Source: Micromonospora echinofusca
GTDB taxonomy: Bacteria; Actinomycetota; Actinomycetes; Mycobacteriales; Micromonosporaceae
Reading direction: 5' to 3'
Assembly: GCF_900091445.1 (NCBI RefSeq)
Contig: NZ_LT607733.1
Span: 6,351,001 to 6,415,000, forward strand
Length of the DNA: 64,000 nt
Under the pieces are notes generated by a model that had not been told where the DNA came from, made no database searches, and was given only the letters and a program-made list of their open reading frames with translations. Made by a program: the position numbers and the translations under genes. The first letter of the stretch is position 1. The number at the start of each line of letters is the position of its first letter. This document shows, piece after piece, positions 50,483 through 60,102 of the stretch.

Positions 50483-51930
50483 CGCGTCTGTCGTCCTTCG
50501 CTCGTCGTCTCGTCGCTGCCCGACCGGGGCAGTTCCTGTCGACGGTACGACGTTCCGGTCGGATCGTCGCGTCCGTCGGGCCACAGCGCGCCGACCCTCA
50601 CCGCCGGCGGAGTGACCGCGCTCGACTTCGTGCTCTCCCGCACGCTGTAGGAAATCACGCCGGAGCAGACGAGGACCAGCACAGCCACGATGATGGCGAG
50701 GAACACCATCCCGGGCCGGGACCGCTGGCCACCCGGCTGGTGCGCCGGCGGGGCGGCGTGTCCCGCGTACGACATCGGCCGGGCCGGCTGAACGGGCGCC
50801 GCGCCGCGCGGGTAGCCGGTCGGTGCCATCTGCGGATGCTGGGCCGGCGCGGCGGGCGCGACCGAGGTGGGGCGGTGCGGCGCGGCGGGCGCGACTGAGG
50901 TGGGGCGGTGCGGCGCGGCGGCCGGCCGGGGGCTCGCCACGGGCGGCCGGTGCGCCGCCATGGGCGGACGCGGCGGCTGCGCGGCGACGTTCGGCTGCCG
51001 GTGGGGCGGCGACGCCGGCGGACGCGGCGGCGGCACCTGGGCGCGCCCGGGCGGGCCGGCCGGCGACGCCGGGGCGGCGGAGATGGGCTGGCCTGCCGCC
51101 CGGGCCTGCTGGGAGAGCTGGGCCTTCAGCTGGCGGGCGACCCCGGCCAGCGTGGCGGCGCTCGGCCAGCGTGCCGCCGGGTCCTTCGCCAGGGCCCGCT
51201 CGACCACCGCCCGGACCTGCGGCGGAATGTCGGCCGGCAGCGGACGGGGCGTCTCCCGCACGTGCCGCATCGCGATGTCGAGGGGATTGTCGCCCTCGAA
51301 GGGGCGTCGGCCGGCGAGGCACTGGTAGGCCACCACGCCGAGCGCGTAGACGTCGGACGCGGGCGTGGCGACGCCGCCGGTGGCCTGCTCCGGGGAGATG
51401 TACGAGGCCGTACCGAGCACCGAGCCGGCCGCCGTGAGCTGGGCGACCAGCTCCGAGCGGGCGATGCCGAAGTCGGTCAGCACGAGGGTGCCGTTGGGCC
51501 GGACCAGCAGGTTGCCGGGCTTCACGTCCCGGTGCACGATGCCCTTCACGTGCGCGGCGTGCAGCGCGTCGGCGGCCTGGGCGACCAGCGCCATCGTGCG
51601 GGCCGGGGTGAGCCGGCCGACCCGGGCCAGCGTGGCGGACAGCGCGTCGCCCTCGACGTACTCCATGACCAGGAAGGCGATCTGCTGGTCGTTGCCGAAG
51701 TCGTAGACGTCGACCACGCCAGGATGGTTGATGGTGGCCATGGTGCGGGCCTCGCCGCGGAAGCGCTCGGCGAAGTCGGGGTCGTCGAGCAGCGCGGGGA
51801 GCAGGCTCTTGACGGCGACCGTACGGCCGAGCACCTGGTCGGTGCCGCGCCAGACGTCGCCCATGCCGCCGCTGGCGATCCGCTCGTCCAGGCGGTAGCG
51901 GTTGCCGAGCTGCACCCCGGGGCTCAACAT
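50479..51930 (-). CDS. pknA: Serine/threonine protein kinase PknA
   Basis: 483 aa. Kinase domain about 12-270: IASGGMGDVWRGTD, AVKSLLPALL, HRDVKPGNLLVRPNG, DFGIARSELVAQLTAAGSVLGTASYISPEQ. A Pro/Ala-rich cytoplasmic linker contains a tandem APHRPTSVAPA, then one helix (GMVFLAIIVAVLVLVCSGVISY) and a short outside tail of about 45 residues. Acts with PknB in control of growth and septation. Begins one base after the pbpA stop and ends overlapping pknB; the operon order is conserved in actinobacteria. Confidence 0.93.
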   Translation of the reverse strand: MLSPGVQLGNRYRLDERIASGGMGDVWRGTDQVLGRTVAVKSLLPALLDDPDFAERFRGEARTMATINHPGVVDVYDFGNDQQIAFLVMEYVEGDALSATLARVGRLTPARTMALVAQAADALHAAHVKGIVHRDVKPGNLLVRPNGTLVLTDFGIARSELVAQLTAAGSVLGTASYISPEQATGGVATPASDVYALGVVAYQCLAGRRPFEGDNPLDIAMRHVRETPRPLPADIPPQVRAVVERALAKDPAARWPSAATLAGVARQLKAQLSQQARAAGQPISAAPASPAGPPGRAQVPPPRPPASPPHRQPNVAAQPPRPPMAAHRPPVASPRPAAAPHRPTSVAPAAPHRPTSVAPAAPAQHPQMAPTGYPRGAAPVQPARPMSYAGHAAPPAHQPGGQRSRPGMVFLAIIVAVLVLVCSGVISYSVRESTKSSAVTPPAVRVGALWPDGRDDPTGTSYRRQELPRSGSDETTSEGRQTR

Positions 51931-51931
51931 G

Positions 51932-53437
51932 TCAGCGGCCCCCCGGGTCGGTGATGGCGGCGCGCATGACCTGCCCGGCGATCCGGGCCGCCTCAGCGCT
52001 GCCACCGGGGCCGGCCTGCTCGAGCACCACGCAGACCGCGGAGACCGGCGTGCCGTTCTTGTCCAGGGCGAAGCCGATGAACCAGCCGTGGTCCGGCCGG
52101 TCCGGCGCGGACTGGGCGGTGCCCGTCTTGCCGCCGACCGTGTAGCCGTTGATCCGCGCGTTCTCGCCCGTGCCGTTCTTGACCACGCTGACCATCATGT
52201 CCCGCAGGTCACTGGCGACCTGGCCGCTGACCGGCTGCCGCAGCTCCTTCGGCTTGGCCGTGTAGTAGCTGGTGGTGCGGTCCGGGGCGAGCAACTGACG
52301 GACCAGGTACGGCCGCATCTGGCTGCCGTCGTTGGCCACCGCCGCAGCGATCATGGCGCCCTGGAGCGGGGTCATCCGCACGTTGTTCTGGCCGATCGAG
52401 GACTGCGCCAGCGCGGCCGGGTCGGTGCTGCCGTCCGGGTTCTGCATGTCCCCGGTCCGGCTCGCCGCCACCGGGTGCCCGCCCTTGTCGACGCGGCCGA
52501 CGGTGAGGTCCTCCTGCTCGAAGCCGAACTGCCGGGCCTTCTCCTTGACCTTGTCCGCGCCGAGCCGGACGCCGAGCTGCGCGAAGCCGGTGTTGCACGA
52601 CTCGGTCACCGCGTTCATCAGGGTGACCTCGTCCTCAGGGCAGATCGACGGCGCCGCGTTGCGGATCGGGGAGCCCGAGGTGGGCGGCGTGTAGCTGGCA
52701 CCGGCCGGGATCCGGGTCTCCTGACCGACGCCGTTCTCCAGCGCCGCGGCGGCCACCACGATCTTGAAGGTGGAGCCCGGGGGCAGCACCTCGCCGAGGG
52801 CCCGGTTCTTCAGCGGACCCGCCGGGTCCTGCTCCAGCTTGTTGTACGCGGCCGTCGCCTCGTTGGTGCTGTGGCTGACCAGCGGATTCGGGTCGAAGCT
52901 GGGCATCGAGACCAGCGCCTGCACCGCCCCGGTACGCGGGTCGACGGCGATCGCCGCGCCCCTGGCGGCGTCGACCCGGTTGTTGCGCAACTGCTCGAAC
53001 GCCGTGTTCTGGGCGCCCTTGGAGACCGTGAGCAGCACGTTGCCGCCGCCGGTCTGGTCGCCGGTGAACATGTCCTTGACCCGGTTGGCGATGAGCGCGT
53101 CGCTGGTGCCCGCCAGGAAGTCGTTCTCGAACTTCTCGATGCCGGTCTCGGCGAGGTTGACCGGCTTGTAGCCGAGCACGTGCGCGTACCTCGCCCCGCC
53201 GGGGTAGCTGCGCTGGAACTTCAGCTCGCCGTCGGTCTCCTTGCTGACCGCGAACGCGGTGCCGCCGGCCTCGATGTTGCCGCGCTTGCGGTCGTACTCG
53301 GCGACCTGGACCCGGCCGTTGTAGTCGCTGGTGCGGTACTCGTCGGCCTTGTAGGCCTGGATCCAGTTCAGGTTCGCGAAGAGCAGGCCGAAGAGGACCA
53401 TGACGACGATGCCGACGCGGCGCAGGGGTGCGTTCAC
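51932..53437 (-). CDS. pbpA: Penicillin-binding protein PbpA (class B transpeptidase)
   Basis: 501 aa, GTG start. One N-terminal helix (VGIVVMVLFGLLFANLNWIQAY), a dimerisation region, then a transpeptidase domain: active-site Ser in PPGSTFKIVVAAA (STFK), SCN in VTESCNTGF, KTG in VGGKTGTAQSAPD. It cross-links peptidoglycan and in mycobacteria is needed for septum formation, and is a substrate of the adjacent kinases. The GTG overlaps the rodA stop as GTGA; 1 bp to pknA. Confidence 0.94.
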   Translation of the reverse strand: MNAPLRRVGIVVMVLFGLLFANLNWIQAYKADEYRTSDYNGRVQVAEYDRKRGNIEAGGTAFAVSKETDGELKFQRSYPGGARYAHVLGYKPVNLAETGIEKFENDFLAGTSDALIANRVKDMFTGDQTGGGNVLLTVSKGAQNTAFEQLRNNRVDAARGAAIAVDPRTGAVQALVSMPSFDPNPLVSHSTNEATAAYNKLEQDPAGPLKNRALGEVLPPGSTFKIVVAAAALENGVGQETRIPAGASYTPPTSGSPIRNAAPSICPEDEVTLMNAVTESCNTGFAQLGVRLGADKVKEKARQFGFEQEDLTVGRVDKGGHPVAASRTGDMQNPDGSTDPAALAQSSIGQNNVRMTPLQGAMIAAAVANDGSQMRPYLVRQLLAPDRTTSYYTAKPKELRQPVSGQVASDLRDMMVSVVKNGTGENARINGYTVGGKTGTAQSAPDRPDHGWFIGFALDKNGTPVSAVCVVLEQAGPGGSAEAARIAGQVMRAAITDPGGR

Positions 53438-54924
53438 GGCTTGATCACCTCCGTGGGGGCACCGTGCAGCTGCTCCGGTGGGCCGCCGGACGGTCGGGCC
53501 GCCTTGCCGCCGGCGCCGGTGACGGACCGGCGGGCGCCGTCGGAGATCCGGAGCAGGACCGCGATGAGCAGCCAGTTGGCCATCAGCGAGGAACCGCCGG
53601 CGGAGAGGAACGGGGTGGTCTGGCCGGTCAGCGGGATGAGCTTGCTGATCCCGCCGACGATCACGAAGACCTGGAGCCCGAGGGTGAACGCCAGGCCGCC
53701 GGCCAGCAGCTTGCCGAACGAGTCCCGCACCGCCAGCGCCGCCCGCAGCCCGCGCTCGACGATCAGCAGGTAGACGACGAGCAGCGCGGAGAGGCCGAAG
53801 AGCCCGATCTCCTCGCCGATGCCGGCGAAGATGAAGTCGTTCTGCACCTCGGGCAGCAGGCCCGGCTGGCCGCCGCCCGGGCCCGCGCCGAACAGGCCGC
53901 CCGTGCCGAGGGCGAGCAGCCCCTGCACGAGTTGGTAGCCGTCCTCGTACGGGTCGGCGAACGGGTCCAGCCAGATCTGCGCGCGCAGGTAGAAGTTGGC
54001 GAACGGCCCGCCGACCACTTCCCCCAGCACGTACGCCAGGTAGACGCCGCCGAAGAAGAGCACCAGACCGATGAGCAGCCAACTGACCCGCTCCGTGGCG
54101 ATGTAGAGCGTCACCACGAACATGCCGAAGTAGAGCAGCGAGGTGCCGAGGTCCTTCTCGAAGACGAGGACCAGGACGCTGATCAGCCAGACCACGACCA
54201 CCGGGCCGAGGTCGCGCCCGCGCGGGAAGTCGATGCCGAGGAACCGGCGGCTCGCCAGCGACAGCACCTCGCGCTTGCGCACCAGGTAGTAGGCGAAGAA
54301 GACCAGCAGGGCCAGCTTGGCGAACTCGCCGGGCTGGATGGAGAAGCCCCCGACCCGGATCCACAGCTTCGCGCCGTTGATCTCGGAGAACCGGCCGGGC
54401 AGCACCGCCGGGATCATCACCAGCACGATGCCGGCCAGCCCCAGCGTGTACGCGTAGCGGGACACCGAGCGGTGGTCGCGCATGAGGGCGAGCAGGCCGG
54501 CGGCGAGGACGACCGAGGCGAGCGTCCAGGCGAGTTGCCGGCCACCCGTGCCGGCGAAGATGGCCAGGTCCTCCCGCTCGGCGGGCGCCGCGTTGCCCAG
54601 GTCGAGCCGGCGCAGGAAGCCCACTCCGATCCCGTTGAGCAGGGCGACCGCCGGCAGCAGGGCCGGGTCGGCGAAGGGTGCCAGGAACCGGATCACCAGG
54701 TGCAGGCCGAGGAACACGGCGGTGAGCGCGGCGGCCGGCATCCAGAAGTCGGCCGTGATCGTGTCGAGCACCTTCGCCTCGACCATCGCCCCGTACGCCG
54801 CCACCAGCGCCATGGCGACCAGCAGCAACGACAACTCGGCGTTGCGCCGGGACCGGGCCAGGCGTACGCCGGGCTGCTCGCCCGTGGTGGCGGGCGAGGG
54901 TGCCGGAAGGGCCGCTGCGGTCAC
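53434..54924 (-). CDS. rodA: SEDS glycosyltransferase RodA
   Basis: 496 aa, GTG start. At least ten membrane helices. SEDS motifs: GAKLWIRVGGFSIQPGEFAKLALLVFFAYYLVRKR and FEKDLGTSLLYFGMFVVTLYIATER, and NDFIFAGIGEEIGLFG for the catalytic Asp/Glu region of peptidoglycan polymerases. It makes glycan strands and works with the adjacent class B PBP. The first about 30 residues are a disordered cytoplasmic tail. Ends overlapping pbpA. Confidence 0.94.
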   Translation of the reverse strand: MTAAALPAPSPATTGEQPGVRLARSRRNAELSLLLVAMALVAAYGAMVEAKVLDTITADFWMPAAALTAVFLGLHLVIRFLAPFADPALLPAVALLNGIGVGFLRRLDLGNAAPAEREDLAIFAGTGGRQLAWTLASVVLAAGLLALMRDHRSVSRYAYTLGLAGIVLVMIPAVLPGRFSEINGAKLWIRVGGFSIQPGEFAKLALLVFFAYYLVRKREVLSLASRRFLGIDFPRGRDLGPVVVVWLISVLVLVFEKDLGTSLLYFGMFVVTLYIATERVSWLLIGLVLFFGGVYLAYVLGEVVGGPFANFYLRAQIWLDPFADPYEDGYQLVQGLLALGTGGLFGAGPGGGQPGLLPEVQNDFIFAGIGEEIGLFGLSALLVVYLLIVERGLRAALAVRDSFGKLLAGGLAFTLGLQVFVIVGGISKLIPLTGQTTPFLSAGGSSLMANWLLIAVLLRISDGARRSVTGAGGKAARPSGGPPEQLHGAPTEVIKP

Positions 54925-54949
54925 GGAACGTCCTCGGATCGAGCCGCGC

Positions 54950-56386
54950 CTACTCCGGCGACCGGCACGCGGCGGGGTCGAGCGCCGGCGAGTCGGTGTC
55001 GGAGGGCGGGGCGTCGGGCGTGGTGGTCGGCGCGGCCGGCGTGCTCGGTCGACCGCTGACCGGGGCGCTCGCGCTGGCGGTCGGGGCGGGCGACACCGGG
55101 CCGGTGGTCGGCGTCGGGGCGGTGGTGACCGCGGCGGCGCTCGGGCTGGGGCTCGGCGGGCAGATGGGCTTGAGGTTCGGGTTCATCGGGTTGTCGCTGG
55201 TCAGTTCGGCCAGCCGACGCTCGGCGTCGGGCTCGCTCTTGGCCGGGATGCCCTGCTTGACCTGCTCCTGGGCGGCCAGTGTCAGGTCTTCGAGGTCGGC
55301 CGAGCTGGTGGAGTGCACGGTCGACAGGTCCATGCCGGCGATCTCGCCCTGGATGCCCCGGAACACGGCGACCTGGCCGTTCTCGGTCGCGCCCACGTAG
55401 TACTGGCGCTGGGTGTAGCTCCAGCCGCCGAAGACCGCGCCGCCCACGAGGACCAGCAGCGCCACCGAGATCGCGGCGGCCCGCACCGGACGACGCCTCG
55501 GGCGCTCCGACTCGTCGTCGGCGCCGGCCGACGGCTCCTCGGGTGCGGGCGGGCGGGGCGCGGAGAGGGCGGACGCGCGGGCGGCCGGAGTGGAGACGTC
55601 GGCGGAGGTCGCCATGCCCCGGTCCCGGGCGGCGGCGCCGCCGACGATCGGGCTCGCCTCGACGATGTCCTGGTCGGTGGCGTCCGCGATGATCACGGTG
55701 ATGTTGTCCGGGCCGCCGCCGCGCAGGGCGAGCTGCACCAGCCGCTCGACGCACTGCTGCGGGTCGGCGTACTCGCGCATCGTCTCGCCGATGGTGTCGG
55801 CGCTGACCACACCCGAGAGGCCGTCGCTGCAGATCAGGTAGCGGTCGCCGGGGAGCACCTGGCGGACGCTGTATTCCGGGTCGATGTCGCGGCCGTCGAG
55901 CGCGCGGGTGAGCAGCGACCGCTGCGGGTGGCTGCTCGCCTCCTCGGCGCTGATCCGGCCCTCGTCGACGAGCATCTGGACGTACGTGTCGTCCTTGGTG
56001 ATCTGCGCGAACTCGCCGTTGCGCAGGAGATAGGCCCGCGAGTCACCGATGTGGACCATGCCCAGCTTGCTGCCGGAGAAGAGGGTCGCGGTGAGCGTGG
56101 TGCCCATCCCCTCCAACTGGGGGTTGGCGTCCACGGTGTCGCGGAGCTGCTGGTTGGCGGTGCCCACGGCCGAACGCAACGCGTCGACGAGAGCGTCACC
56201 TGGGACGTCCTCGTCGAGCGGCGCCATGGCACCGATGACGATGTTGCTGGCGACGTCACCGGCGGCCATGCCGCCCATGCCGTCGGCGACGGCGAGTAGC
56301 CGCGGCCCGGCGTAGACGGAATCCTGATTACCGTCTCGGATCAGACCGCGGTCGCTGTGGGCCGCATAGCGCAGGGTCAGAGTCAT
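54950..56386 (-). CDS. pstP: PP2C-type phosphatase PstP
   Basis: 478 aa. Phosphatase motifs: DRGLIRDGNQDSVY, LAVADGMGGMAAGDVAS, GMVHIGDSRAYLLRNG, LICSDGLSGVV, GGGPDNITVIIADATD (Asp/Gly metal ligands). A linker and one membrane helix follow (RAAAISVALLVLVGGAVFGGWSY, about 310-332), then an external domain and a Ser/Pro/Thr-rich tail. It reverses the kinases PknA and PknB of the same operon and acts on FhaB. The ATG overlaps the fhaB stop (ATGA); 25 bp to rodA. Confidence 0.94.
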   Translation of the reverse strand: MTLTLRYAAHSDRGLIRDGNQDSVYAGPRLLAVADGMGGMAAGDVASNIVIGAMAPLDEDVPGDALVDALRSAVGTANQQLRDTVDANPQLEGMGTTLTATLFSGSKLGMVHIGDSRAYLLRNGEFAQITKDDTYVQMLVDEGRISAEEASSHPQRSLLTRALDGRDIDPEYSVRQVLPGDRYLICSDGLSGVVSADTIGETMREYADPQQCVERLVQLALRGGGPDNITVIIADATDQDIVEASPIVGGAAARDRGMATSADVSTPAARASALSAPRPPAPEEPSAGADDESERPRRRPVRAAAISVALLVLVGGAVFGGWSYTQRQYYVGATENGQVAVFRGIQGEIAGMDLSTVHSTSSADLEDLTLAAQEQVKQGIPAKSEPDAERRLAELTSDNPMNPNLKPICPPSPSPSAAAVTTAPTPTTGPVSPAPTASASAPVSGRPSTPAAPTTTPDAPPSDTDSPALDPAACRSPE

Positions 56387-56868
56387 GGCCGTAATTCGAG
56401 AGAAGTGCGGCCGATCCGGATCGGCACGCCGAGGGGGACGGGGGTTGGTCCGGTGACCTTAGCGCGATCCAGGTAGGTGCCGTTAGTCGAGCCGAGGTCC
56501 TCGACGAACCACTGGCCGTCGCGGGGCACCAGACGGGCGTGCCGTGCCGAGGCGTAGTCGTCGGTGATGACGAGGGTCGAATCCTCGGCCCGGCCGATGG
56601 TGATCTGGGCTTCGCCGAGGGTGATCCGGGTCCCGGCCAGCTGACCGGCGGTCACCACGAGCTGGTGCGCCGCCCTGCCCCGCTTCGCCTTCGCCGGCTT
56701 CGACGCCTGCCCGAGCGTGGCGCCGACCGCCCGGGGGGCGGCCACCAGCCGGCCCGACCGGGCGCCCGCGAAGAGGTCCCGGCGGATCACGCCGACCACT
56801 GTGAACACGAAGATCCACAGCAGGATGAGGAACCCGAACCGGGCGACGGTGATGACGAGTTCCGGCAA
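56383..56868 (-). CDS. fhaB: FHA-domain membrane protein FhaB
   Basis: 161 aa, TTG start (LPELVITVARFGFLILLWIFVFTVVGVIRRDLF), giving one N-terminal helix. The FHA domain is at about 70-160: TRITLGEAQITIGRAEDSTLVITDDYASARHARLVPRDGQWFVEDLGSTNGTYLD, with the Arg, Ser and Asn/Gly residues that hold phosphothreonine. It is FhaB/FipA, an adaptor linking phosphorylated kinases to RodA/PbpA and FtsQ/FtsZ. The TTG follows the fhaA stop by 6 bp; 4-bp overlap with pstP. Weak ribosome site, consistent with coupling. Confidence 0.92.
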   Translation of the reverse strand: MPELVITVARFGFLILLWIFVFTVVGVIRRDLFAGARSGRLVAAPRAVGATLGQASKPAKAKRGRAAHQLVVTAGQLAGTRITLGEAQITIGRAEDSTLVITDDYASARHARLVPRDGQWFVEDLGSTNGTYLDRAKVTGPTPVPLGVPIRIGRTSLELRP

Positions 56869-56874
56869 CGCGGG

Positions 56875-57636
56875 TCAGCCGTCCACGCGGAAGGTCAGCG
56901 TCGTGGTGCCCAGCTGGATCATGTCGCCGGGGTTGAGCGCGACGGCGGAGACCCGCTGGCCGTTGACCATGGTGCCGTTGGTCGACCCGAGGTCGGTCAG
57001 CACGACCTGACCGCCGTCGAAGTCCAGCCGGGCGTGTCGCCGCGAGATCCCGACGTCGGGCAGGCGCAGGTTGGCCTGGTCGCCACGGCCGATCACGGTC
57101 GAGCCCATCTGGAGGGGATAGGTGCGCCCGTCGCCGGAGACCAGCCGCACGTTGCGGCCGCCGCCATGGCCGGGCGGGGGACCGTAGCCACCCCCCTGGT
57201 CGTACGCGGGGTAGGCGGGCTGGCCCGAGTCGTAGCCGGGTGCCGAGACCGGGGCGACCTCGCCGCCGGTGTAGACCTCGGCGGTGACCCGGAACATGCC
57301 GGTGTCCAGCCCCTCGCCGCGCTCGATCTCGACGATCACGTCGCCGTAGACCGTCCAGGCCTGCTCGCCGATGAACTCCGCCTGCGACTGGGCCAGCTCC
57401 TGGGCCAGCGCGGCAGCGTACGGCGCCAGACGACTGTGGTCGTAGGGCGAGAGATCGATCACGTAGCGGTTGGGCACCAACGTGCGCCCACCGGCCAGGA
57501 TCGCCTTGTGCGCCTCGGCCTCCCGCTGCATGGCGTTGAGGATCTCCACGGGGTGGACCACCCCTTTGAAGACCTTGGCGAAGGCCCCCTCGACCAGGCC
57601 TTCCAGACGCTTCTCGAAGCGTTGCAGCACGCTCAC
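56875..57636 (-). CDS. fhaA: FHA-domain protein FhaA (DUF3662-FHA)
   Basis: 253 aa. GTG 57636 is chosen because GAGGAGG precedes it by 6-7 nt and it gives the family start VSVLQRFEKRLEGLVEGAFAKVFKGVVHPVEIL; ATG 57663 is possible. Residues 1-125 are the DUF3662 domain, about 130-165 a Pro/Tyr/Gly linker (YGPPPGHGGG), and 170-253 an FHA domain (STVIGRGDQANLRLPDVGISRRHARLDFDGGQVVLTDLGSTNGTMVNG). It binds phosphorylated MurJ (MviN)-type flippase in mycobacteria and restrains wall synthesis. First gene of the leftward operon. Confidence 0.93.
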   Translation of the reverse strand: MSVLQRFEKRLEGLVEGAFAKVFKGVVHPVEILNAMQREAEAHKAILAGGRTLVPNRYVIDLSPYDHSRLAPYAAALAQELAQSQAEFIGEQAWTVYGDVIVEIERGEGLDTGMFRVTAEVYTGGEVAPVSAPGYDSGQPAYPAYDQGGGYGPPPGHGGGRNVRLVSGDGRTYPLQMGSTVIGRGDQANLRLPDVGISRRHARLDFDGGQVVLTDLGSTNGTMVNGQRVSAVALNPGDMIQLGTTTLTFRVDG

Positions 57637-57888
57637 CGGCTCCTCCTCGGGTCCCGAGGACATGATGGTATCCGGCCGGCGCGCGCGCAGCTCACACGCC
57701 GCTCGGCCGTCTGACGGCGGCCCGTTCGGACGGGCCGATACTGCCGTGCTACTCTTTCGTCCGCCACGAACGGTAACCGCTCCTCGGACGGTAACCAATC
57801 GTCGCAACGATCACGGACCGGGTAGGATGTCCGGGCCCGCTGGAGACAGCAGGACCGGCACAGACTACAGTGTTCGAGGTCAAGCCAC
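57637..57888. promoter_or_regulatory. Divergent control region of fhaA and tRNA-Leu
   Basis: On the minus strand GGTTACCGT occurs twice 19 bp apart (57768-57776 and 57787-57795). A short hairpin CGGCCCGT / ACGGGCCG (57718-57737) lies nearer the fhaA start. On the plus strand TAGGAT (about 57825) is a possible -10 for the tRNA. Confidence 0.45.
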
Positions 57889-57974
57889 GGGGAAGTGGCG
57901 GAATGGCAGACGCGCACGGTTCAGGTCCGTGTGCCCGAAAGGGCGTGGGGGTTCAACTCCCCCCTTCCCCACCA
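57889..57974 (+). tRNA. tRNA-Leu (anticodon CAG)
   Basis: 86 nt with encoded CCA and a long variable arm (GTGCCCGAAAGGGCGT) as in leucine tRNAs. The acceptor GGGGAAG pairs with CTTCCCC, anticodon stem CACGG/CCGTG with loop TTCAGGT, T-loop GTTCAACTC. Confidence 0.93.
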
Positions 57975-58082
57975 ATACGCGAGGGCTCCGCAGCGATGCG
58001 GGGCCCTTGCGCCGTATCGGGGCGTGCCGTACGTCACGCTATGCTCCGATGGTTTCTGCCTCCGACGGACCAGGAGTGTCGT

Positions 58083-59156
58083 GTGAGTGTCGCGTTCGTG
58101 ACCGGGTCGGGCGGTCTGATCGGCTCCGAGGCGGTCCGGCACTTCGCCGGCCTCGGTCTCGAGGTCGTCGGCATCGACAACGACATGCGGCAGGAGTTCT
58201 TCGGCGAGGAGGCGTCCACCGCGTGGAACGTCCGCCGGCTGACCGACGAGCTGGGGTCCGCGTACTCGCACCACAGCATCGACATCCGGGACCGGGCCGC
58301 GCTGGCCAAGCTCTTCCAGCGGTACGGCACCGACGTCGCCGTGGTGATCCACACCGCCGCCCAGCCGTCGCACGACTGGGCGGTGCGCGACCCGTTCACC
58401 GACTTCGACGTGAACGCCGCCGGCACGCTCAACGTCCTGCAGAACGTGCGCGAGCACTGCATCGAGGCGCCGGTCATCCACTGCTCGACGAACAAGGTCT
58501 ACGGCGACCGGCCGAACAGCCTGCCGCTGGTGGAACTGGAGTCGCGCTGGGAGATCGAGCCGGGGCACCCGTACGAGCAGGGCATCCGTGAGGACATGTC
58601 CATCGACGCCTGCCTGCACTCGATCTTCGGCGCCTCGAAGGTGGCGGCCGACGTCATGGTGCAGGAGTACGGTCGCTACTTCGACATGCGTACGGCCTGC
58701 TTCCGGGGCGGGACGCTGACCGGCCCGGCGCACTCCGCGACGGAACTGCACGGCTTCCTCGGCTACGTGATGCGCGCCAACATGGAGCGCCGGACGTACA
58801 AGATCTTCGGCTACCAGGGCAAGCAGGTCCGCGACGCGATCCACAGCTCGGACGTGGTCTCCGCGTTCGAGGCGTTCTTCCGTAACCCGCGCCCGGCGGC
58901 GGTCTACAACCTCGGCGGCGGGCGGCACTCGAACACCTCCAACCGCGAGGCGTTCGCGCTCGCCGAGCAGATAACCGGCCAGGAGATGGTCACCGAGTAC
59001 GTCGAGGCCAACCGGATCGGCGACCACAAGTGGTGGATCGGCTCGAACGAGGCCTTCCAGGCCGACTACCCCGAGTGGAAGCAGATCTACGACGTGCCCA
59101 TGATCATGCGGGAGATCTACGAGGCCAACGTGGACAAGTGGGTGCCGGGGGCATGA
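58083..59156 (+). CDS. NAD-dependent sugar epimerase/dehydratase (CDP-paratose 2-epimerase-like)
   Basis: 357 aa, GTG start after CCAGGAG. Rossmann start [36 protein letters not shown], the SDR active site with [10 protein letters not shown] (Ser and Tyr-x-x-x-Lys region [19 protein letters not shown]) and [53 protein letters not shown]. This is closest in pattern to CDP-paratose 2-epimerase/RfbE-like enzymes that modify nucleotide sugars for surface glycans. Overlaps the glycosyltransferase gene (ATGA). Confidence 0.85.
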   Translation: MSVAFVTGSGGLIGSEAVRHFAGLGLEVVGIDNDMRQEFFGEEASTAWNVRRLTDELGSAYSHHSIDIRDRAALAKLFQRYGTDVAVVIHTAAQPSHDWAVRDPFTDFDVNAAGTLNVLQNVREHCIEAPVIHCSTNKVYGDRPNSLPLVELESRWEIEPGHPYEQGIREDMSIDACLHSIFGASKVAADVMVQEYGRYFDMRTACFRGGTLTGPAHSATELHGFLGYVMRANMERRTYKIFGYQGKQVRDAIHSSDVVSAFEAFFRNPRPAAVYNLGGGRHSNTSNREAFALAEQITGQEMVTEYVEANRIGDHKWWIGSNEAFQADYPEWKQIYDVPMIMREIYEANVDKWVPGA

Positions 59157-59959
59157 CCGCCAAGGGCAAGCGGAACGTCCTCGGGGTCCTGGTCGACGCC
59201 ACCGACTACGCCGCGGCGACCGAGCAGGTGGTGGCCGCCGCGCAGGAGCGCCGCCCGCTGGCGCTGACGGCGCTGGCCGTGCACGGCGTGATGACCGGGG
59301 TGCTCGACCCGGCGCACAACGCCCGGCTGAACTCCTTCGACGTGGTCACCCCCGACGGCCAGCCGGTGCGCTGGGCGCTCAACCTGCTGCACGGCGCGGG
59401 GCTCACCGACCGGGTCTACGGCCCCACCCTGACCCTGCACGTGCTCTCCCGGTTCGCCGACGAGGGCCTGCCGGTCTACCTCTACGGGTCGACCGAGGAG
59501 ACCCTGGCCAGGCTGATCCCGGCGCTGGAGCGGATGTTCCCGGCTCTGAAGATCGCCGGCGTCGAGCCGTCCAAGTTCCGGGCGGTGCAGCCGGGCGAGG
59601 ACGTGGAGATCGCCGACCGGATCAGGTCCAGCGGGGCCCGGCTCGTGCTGGTCGGCCTGGGCTGCCCGCGCCAGGAGGTCTTCACGTACGCCATGCGGCC
59701 GCTGCTGGACATGCCGCTGATGGCGGTCGGGGCGGCCTTCGACTACCACGCCGGACTGCTGCGCCAGCCCCCGCCGTGGATGCAGCGGGCCGGCCTGGAG
59801 TGGTTCTGGCGCCTCGGCCTGGAGCCCAAGCGGCTGTGGCGACGCTACGTGATCCTCAACCCGGCCTACCTGACCCGGCTCGCCGGGCAGAAGACGGGGC
59901 TGTGGAAGGCGCGGCCGCCGGCCCCGGCCACGGATCGGCCGGCGACCTTCTCCGTCTGA
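59153..59959 (+). CDS. WecG/TagA/CpsF-family glycosyltransferase
   Basis: 268 aa. [78 protein letters not shown] and [31 protein letters not shown] (with the conserved Asp/Glu) are the WecG/TagA family motifs. Members transfer an amino sugar to a lipid-linked intermediate at the inner face of the membrane. With the adjacent epimerase it probably makes a wall polysaccharide; no polymerase or flippase gene is in the window. Confidence 0.9.
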   Translation: MTAKGKRNVLGVLVDATDYAAATEQVVAAAQERRPLALTALAVHGVMTGVLDPAHNARLNSFDVVTPDGQPVRWALNLLHGAGLTDRVYGPTLTLHVLSRFADEGLPVYLYGSTEETLARLIPALERMFPALKIAGVEPSKFRAVQPGEDVEIADRIRSSGARLVLVGLGCPRQEVFTYAMRPLLDMPLMAVGAAFDYHAGLLRQPPPWMQRAGLEWFWRLGLEPKRLWRRYVILNPAYLTRLAGQKTGLWKARPPAPATDRPATFSV

Positions 59960-60044
59960 GTCTGCGGCGGCGGAAGCAGAGTCCGGTCCGGCTTCACCCT
60001 GCCCGGCCGGCCCTCGGCGGCTGTGCATGGAGCATGCGCCAAAA

Positions 60045-60086
60045 GGGCAGGTGGTGGGCCTGGAGTTCCGGGTCCACCACCTGCCC
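60045..60086. terminator. Bidirectional terminator, 13-bp stem
   Basis: GGGCAGGTGGTGG (60045-60057) pairs with CCACCACCTGCCC (60074-60086), between the convergent glycosyltransferase and LPVTG genes. Confidence 0.7.
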
Positions 60087-60102
60087 TCACACGAATGCCG
60101 GA

